DNA of 64,000 nucleotides, from contig NZ_CANNES010000001.1 of the NCBI RefSeq assembly GCF_947503705.1, positions 812,501 through 876,500 on the forward strand, given 5' to 3'. Below the pieces are notes generated by a model that was not told where the DNA came from, did not search any database, and was given only the letters and a program-made list of their open reading frames with translations. The translations under genes were made by a program, and so were the position numbers. Shown here one piece after another: positions 60,750-64,000 of the stretch. Position 1 is the stretch's first letter; each line of letters begins with the position of its first letter. The DNA is from an uncultured Tateyamaria sp. (GTDB lineage Bacteria > Pseudomonadota > Alphaproteobacteria > Rhodobacterales > Rhodobacteraceae).

Positions 60750-62545
60750 CAAAACGTATCGGTATCGAAGACCTGCGGTCGCGCAAATGGTTCATGAACC
60801 CCGACAATCCGGAAATGACGGCGCTCTATCTTGAACGCTATCTGAATTACGGCCTGACCCGGGCCGAACTCCAATCGGGCAAGCCGATCATCGGGATTGC
60901 GCAGACGGGCAGCGACCTGTCACCTTGCAACCGCCATCACCTCGAACTGTCCAAGCGGGTGCGCGACGGCATCATCGCGGCGGGTGGCACGTGCATCGAA
61001 GTGCCCGTGCACCCCATTCAGGAGACCGGCAAGCGGCCCACCGCTATGCTCGATCGCAACCTCGCCTATCTCTCGCTGGTGGAAACTTTGTTTGGCTATC
61101 CGCTGGACGGCGTTGTTCTGAACATCGGCTGTGACAAGACCACTCCGGCCCTTTTGATGGCCGCTGCCACAGTCAACATCCCCGCCGTGGCCCTGTCGGT
61201 CGGGCCCATGCTGAACGGCTGGTTCAAGGGTGAGCGGACGGGATCAGGCACAATCGTCTGGAAGGCCCGCGAAATGCTGGCAGCGGGCGAGATTGACGAC
61301 GATGGGTTCATGGAACTGGTCGCCTCCTCCGCCCCTTCGGTCGGCTATTGCAACACGATGGGCACCGCGACCACGATGAACTCGCTTGCCGAAGCGTTGG
61401 GCATGCAGATGCCGGGGGCGGCTGCCATCCCCGCGCCTTACCGCGAGCGGGGGCAGATGGCTTATGAAACCGGACGCCGCATCGTTGATATGGTGTGGGA
61501 AGACCTGCGCCCCTCCGACATCATGACGCGCGAAGCCTTTGAAAACACAATCGTTATCAACTCCGCCATTGGCGGGTCAACGAACGCGCCAATCCACCTC
61601 AACGGCATCGCCAAGCATCTCGATGTGCCTTTGAACAATGACGACTGGCAAAACGTCGGCCATGAAATCCCGCTGATCGTGAACATGCAGCCTGCAGGCG
61701 AATATCTGGGCGAGGATTACCAACATGCGGGCGGCGTGCCGGCCGTTATTGGGGAATTGATCGCCGCCGATCTGCTGCCCCATCCGGACGTGATCACCGC
61801 CAATGGCAAGACCATGCGCGAGAACTGCGCAGGGGTGCGGAGCGCGGACACCCGCGTGATCCGCCCCGTGTCGGACCCGATGAAGGAGCATGCGGGCTTC
61901 ATCAACCTCAAGGGCAATCTGTTCGACAGTGCGATCATGAAAACCTCGGTGATTTCAGATGAATTCCGTAATCGCTATCTGTCAAACCCCGACGACCCCG
62001 ATGCCTTTGAAGGCCGCGCCGTGGTGTTTGACGGCCCCGAGGATTTTCATCATCGCATCGACGATCCGGCAGAGAACATTGATGAAAATTGCATCCTGTT
62101 CATGCGCGGGGCGGGCCCCAAAGGGTATCCCGGCGGGGCCGAAGTGGTGAACATGCGTCCGCCCTCGTACCTGCTGAAAAAGGATATCCACGCCCTGCCA
62201 TGCGTCGGTGACGGGCGACAGTCGGGCACCTCCGGCAGCCCTTCGATCCTCAACGCCTCACCCGAGGCGGCGGATGGGGGTGGTCTGGCCCTGCTCAAGA
62301 ACGGCGACAAGGTGCGGATCGACCTGAAGAAATGTACCGCCGACATGCTGATCGACGCCTCTGAACTCGCGGCGCGATCCGTGGCGCTGGCCGAGGCGGG
62401 CGGCTATGACAGCCCGGAAAACCAAAGCCCGTGGCAAGAGATCTTCCGCGACCGCGTGGGACGCTTTGATGAAGGGATGACTCTGAAAGGGGCCGCCGAT
62501 TACCAGGATATCTCGCGCAAGCACATGCCGCGCGACAACCACTAA
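60746..62545 (+). CDS. IlvD/Edd-family sugar-acid dehydratase
   Basis: The 599-residue enzyme has the IlvD/Edd blocks [16 protein letters not shown] near 49-64 (first cluster cysteine), [16 protein letters not shown] near 125-140, [13 protein letters not shown] near 190-202 and [20 protein letters not shown] near 490-509. It is an aldonate dehydratase of the arabinonate/fuconate type with an iron-sulfur cluster. Since the cluster already has FucD and a second enolase-family gene, it may handle L-arabinonate, D-xylonate or the same fuconate. Confidence 0.9.
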   Translation: MTKRIGIEDLRSRKWFMNPDNPEMTALYLERYLNYGLTRAELQSGKPIIGIAQTGSDLSPCNRHHLELSKRVRDGIIAAGGTCIEVPVHPIQETGKRPTAMLDRNLAYLSLVETLFGYPLDGVVLNIGCDKTTPALLMAAATVNIPAVALSVGPMLNGWFKGERTGSGTIVWKAREMLAAGEIDDDGFMELVASSAPSVGYCNTMGTATTMNSLAEALGMQMPGAAAIPAPYRERGQMAYETGRRIVDMVWEDLRPSDIMTREAFENTIVINSAIGGSTNAPIHLNGIAKHLDVPLNNDDWQNVGHEIPLIVNMQPAGEYLGEDYQHAGGVPAVIGELIAADLLPHPDVITANGKTMRENCAGVRSADTRVIRPVSDPMKEHAGFINLKGNLFDSAIMKTSVISDEFRNRYLSNPDDPDAFEGRAVVFDGPEDFHHRIDDPAENIDENCILFMRGAGPKGYPGGAEVVNMRPPSYLLKKDIHALPCVGDGRQSGTSGSPSILNASPEAADGGGLALLKNGDKVRIDLKKCTADMLIDASELAARSVALAEAGGYDSPENQSPWQEIFRDRVGRFDEGMTLKGAADYQDISRKHMPRDNH

Positions 62546-62561
62546 ACAGGGAATTAAAGTC

Positions 62562-63404
62562 ATGAAATTAGTTCGTTACGGCGATGTGGGTGCCGAAAAG
62601 CCCGGGATGATGGACGGCGAAACGCTGCGCGACCTGTCCGGCGTGATAGACGACATCAATGGTGCGACGCTGGGCGATGACAACCTGGCCAAACTGCGCG
62701 ACATTGACCCCGCGACGCTGCCCGCAGTGGACGGCAATCCGCGCATCGGGGCCTGCGTCGGCGACATTGGCAAGTTTCTCTGCATCGGTCTCAACTACTC
62801 CGACCACGCCGCTGAAACCGGGGCCGCGATCCCCGAACATCCGATCCTGTTTTTCAAGGCAAACTCGGCCATCGTCGGCCCCAATGACGACGTCTACATG
62901 CCGCGCGGATCCGAGAAAACAGATTGGGAGGTCGAACTGGGCGTGGTCATCGGGACCACCTGCAAATACGTCTCCAAGGACGAGGCGCTGGACTATGTGG
63001 CGGGCTATTGCGTCGTCAACGACGTCAGCGAACGGCATTTTCAGGCGAACCTGACGGGCCAGTGGACCAAGGGCAAATCCTGCGACACCTTCGGCCCTAC
63101 GGGTCCGTATCTTGTGACCCGGGACGAGGTGGCTGACCCGCAAAACCTCGCCATGTCGCTGGACGTGAACGGCAAGCGGATGCAGACCGGCAACACCGCC
63201 ACCATGATCTTTACCGTGGCCGAGATCATCGAACATCTCAGCCAACTCATGACCTTGCACCCCGGTGACGTAATTACCACGGGCACGCCTCCCGGCGTCG
63301 GTCTGGGGATGAAGCCGCCCACTTTCCTCAAGGTCGGCGACGTGATGGAACTGGAAATCGAAAGCTTGGGCAAACAGCGCCAAGAGGTGAAACAAGATGC
63401 CTGA
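62562..63404 (+). CDS. Fumarylacetoacetate hydrolase-family 2,4-diketo acid hydrolase
   Basis: The 280-residue protein has the family motifs CIGLNYSDHAAETG near 74-87, PILFFKANSAIVGPND near 94-109, EVELGVVIG near 125-133 and TGTPPGVGLGMKPP near 246-259, with metal ligands among the glutamates and aspartates. In the L-fucose oxidation pathway such enzymes cleave 2,4-diketo-3-deoxy-L-fuconate to pyruvate and lactate. Its gene follows the SDR and dehydratase genes, which supports this role. Confidence 0.88.
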   Translation: MKLVRYGDVGAEKPGMMDGETLRDLSGVIDDINGATLGDDNLAKLRDIDPATLPAVDGNPRIGACVGDIGKFLCIGLNYSDHAAETGAAIPEHPILFFKANSAIVGPNDDVYMPRGSEKTDWEVELGVVIGTTCKYVSKDEALDYVAGYCVVNDVSERHFQANLTGQWTKGKSCDTFGPTGPYLVTRDEVADPQNLAMSLDVNGKRMQTGNTATMIFTVAEIIEHLSQLMTLHPGDVITTGTPPGVGLGMKPPTFLKVGDVMELEIESLGKQRQEVKQDA

Positions 63405-64000
63405 TCTTTTGCAGATCGGTGGGATCACCGACACCATGCGCGACCGTCTGGAAGCCGAGTTCACCATCCACAAGTTGGCTGACGGCACCTATCCCGCCGA
63501 TGCCATCACCCACATCGCCACGAACGGCCATGATGGCGTCCCAAGCGACGTGATGGCGGGCCTGCCGAACCTCAAAATGGTCAGTTGCTACGGCGTCGGC
63601 TATGACGCCATCGACACCAAGGCGGCAGCGGATCGGGGCATTCTGGTCACCCATACGCCTGATGTTCTGAACGCCGAAGTCGCTTCGACCACTATCTTGC
63701 TGATGCTTGCAAGTTTCCGGAATTTTTTGGCGGACGAGGCACACGCCCGGTCCGGCAATTGGGAGGCGAATGGAAATGCGCCCCTGTCGCGCAGCGCCGA
63801 CAATCGCAAGGTTGGCATCCTGGGTCTGGGTCGGATCGGTCAGGCCATCGCCGACAAGCTTGAGGCGTTCAACGCCGAAATCCATTATCACACGCGGACC
63901 AAAAAGGACGTGGATTACACGTACCACGCCAATCTCACTGACATGGCAGCCGCCGTCGAAGTGCTGATCTGCATCACACCCGGCGGTCCGTCGACCAACA
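63397..64000 (+). CDS. D-2-hydroxyacid dehydrogenase, truncated by window end
   Basis: The visible 201 residues start MPDLLQIGGITDTMRDRLEAEF (63397) and overlap the previous stop by 8 bases. The catalytic/substrate domain (1-100) with VSCYGVGYDAIDTKAA is followed by a nucleotide-binding GILGLGRIGQAIADKL near 148-163 and CITPGGPS. It resembles glyoxylate/hydroxypyruvate reductases. It is probably part of the fucose operon and may reduce a 2-oxo acid; the C-terminal third is not in view. Confidence 0.88.
   Translation, partial: MPDLLQIGGITDTMRDRLEAEFTIHKLADGTYPADAITHIATNGHDGVPSDVMAGLPNLKMVSCYGVGYDAIDTKAAADRGILVTHTPDVLNAEVASTTILLMLASFRNFLADEAHARSGNWEANGNAPLSRSADNRKVGILGLGRIGQAIADKLEAFNAEIHYHTRTKKDVDYTYHANLTDMAAAVEVLICITPGGPSTN

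Overview
The window looks like chromosome of a marine alphaproteobacterium of the Roseobacter/Rhodobacteraceae group. The rRNA sequences, the GC-rich coding, the long runs of ATGA/GTGA-overlapping genes and the many TRAP/ABC sugar-acid catabolic operons all fit. This assignment is from pattern recognition, not from a database search.

Layout. (1) 1-4068: the 3' part of an rRNA operon (spacer, 23S, 5S) with a possible partial ORF at the very start. (2) 4069-15176: an integrative mobilizable element of about 11.06 kb inserted in a tRNA-Arg(CCU) gene, bounded by 50-bp direct repeats. It carries an RHH-excisionase-integrase operon facing a paralogous RHH gene across two palindromes, an XRE-ImmA pair, an AvcD-type dCMP/dCTP deaminase with a coupled small gene, a HigBA toxin-antitoxin, an orphan membrane protein, and a ColE1-like mobilization module in which mobB- and mobD-like genes are nested inside the relaxase gene. 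(3) 15330-20170: a LacI regulator, a YcaQ-type DNA glycosylase and the 5-oxoprolinase genes pxpBCA. (4) 20257-26358: two adjacent Rieske fusions (Rieske-TPP enzyme and Rieske-glutamate-synthase FMN domain), a TetR regulator, and a divergent cupin/amine-oxidase pair. (5) 26363-34985: a nucleotide-sugar dehydrogenase, a TIM-barrel/3-HIBDH pair and an overlapping operon of four Gfo/Idh/MocA oxidoreductases with mannonate dehydratase. (6) 35076-48238: hexuronate catabolism (uxaC, uxuB, kdgK, uxaA), two phytanoyl-CoA-dioxygenase-like enzymes, a TRAP transporter and a GntR regulator. (7) 48247-64000: a complete non-phosphorylative L-fucose pathway with its ABC importer and IclR regulator, plus denD- and ltnD-like genes. 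The last gene runs off the end.

How it works together. Regions 5-7 import and oxidise hexuronates and deoxyhexoses of the kind found in algal polysaccharides. Uronates go through fructuronate/tagaturonate, mannonate/altronate and 2-keto-3-deoxygluconate to KDPG; the KDPG aldolase is not in the window. L-fucose goes through fuconolactone, fuconate, 2-keto-3-deoxyfuconate and the 2,4-diketo acid to, presumably, pyruvate and lactate.

The mobile element appears to be the accessory, defence-carrying part of the window. Its most interesting parts are the Arc/Mnt-like divergent regulatory switch in front of xis-int, the AvcD deaminase with a translationally coupled unknown 69-aa protein, and the three-gene overlap in the mobilization region. 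All functional statements are by sequence reading; no searches were run.
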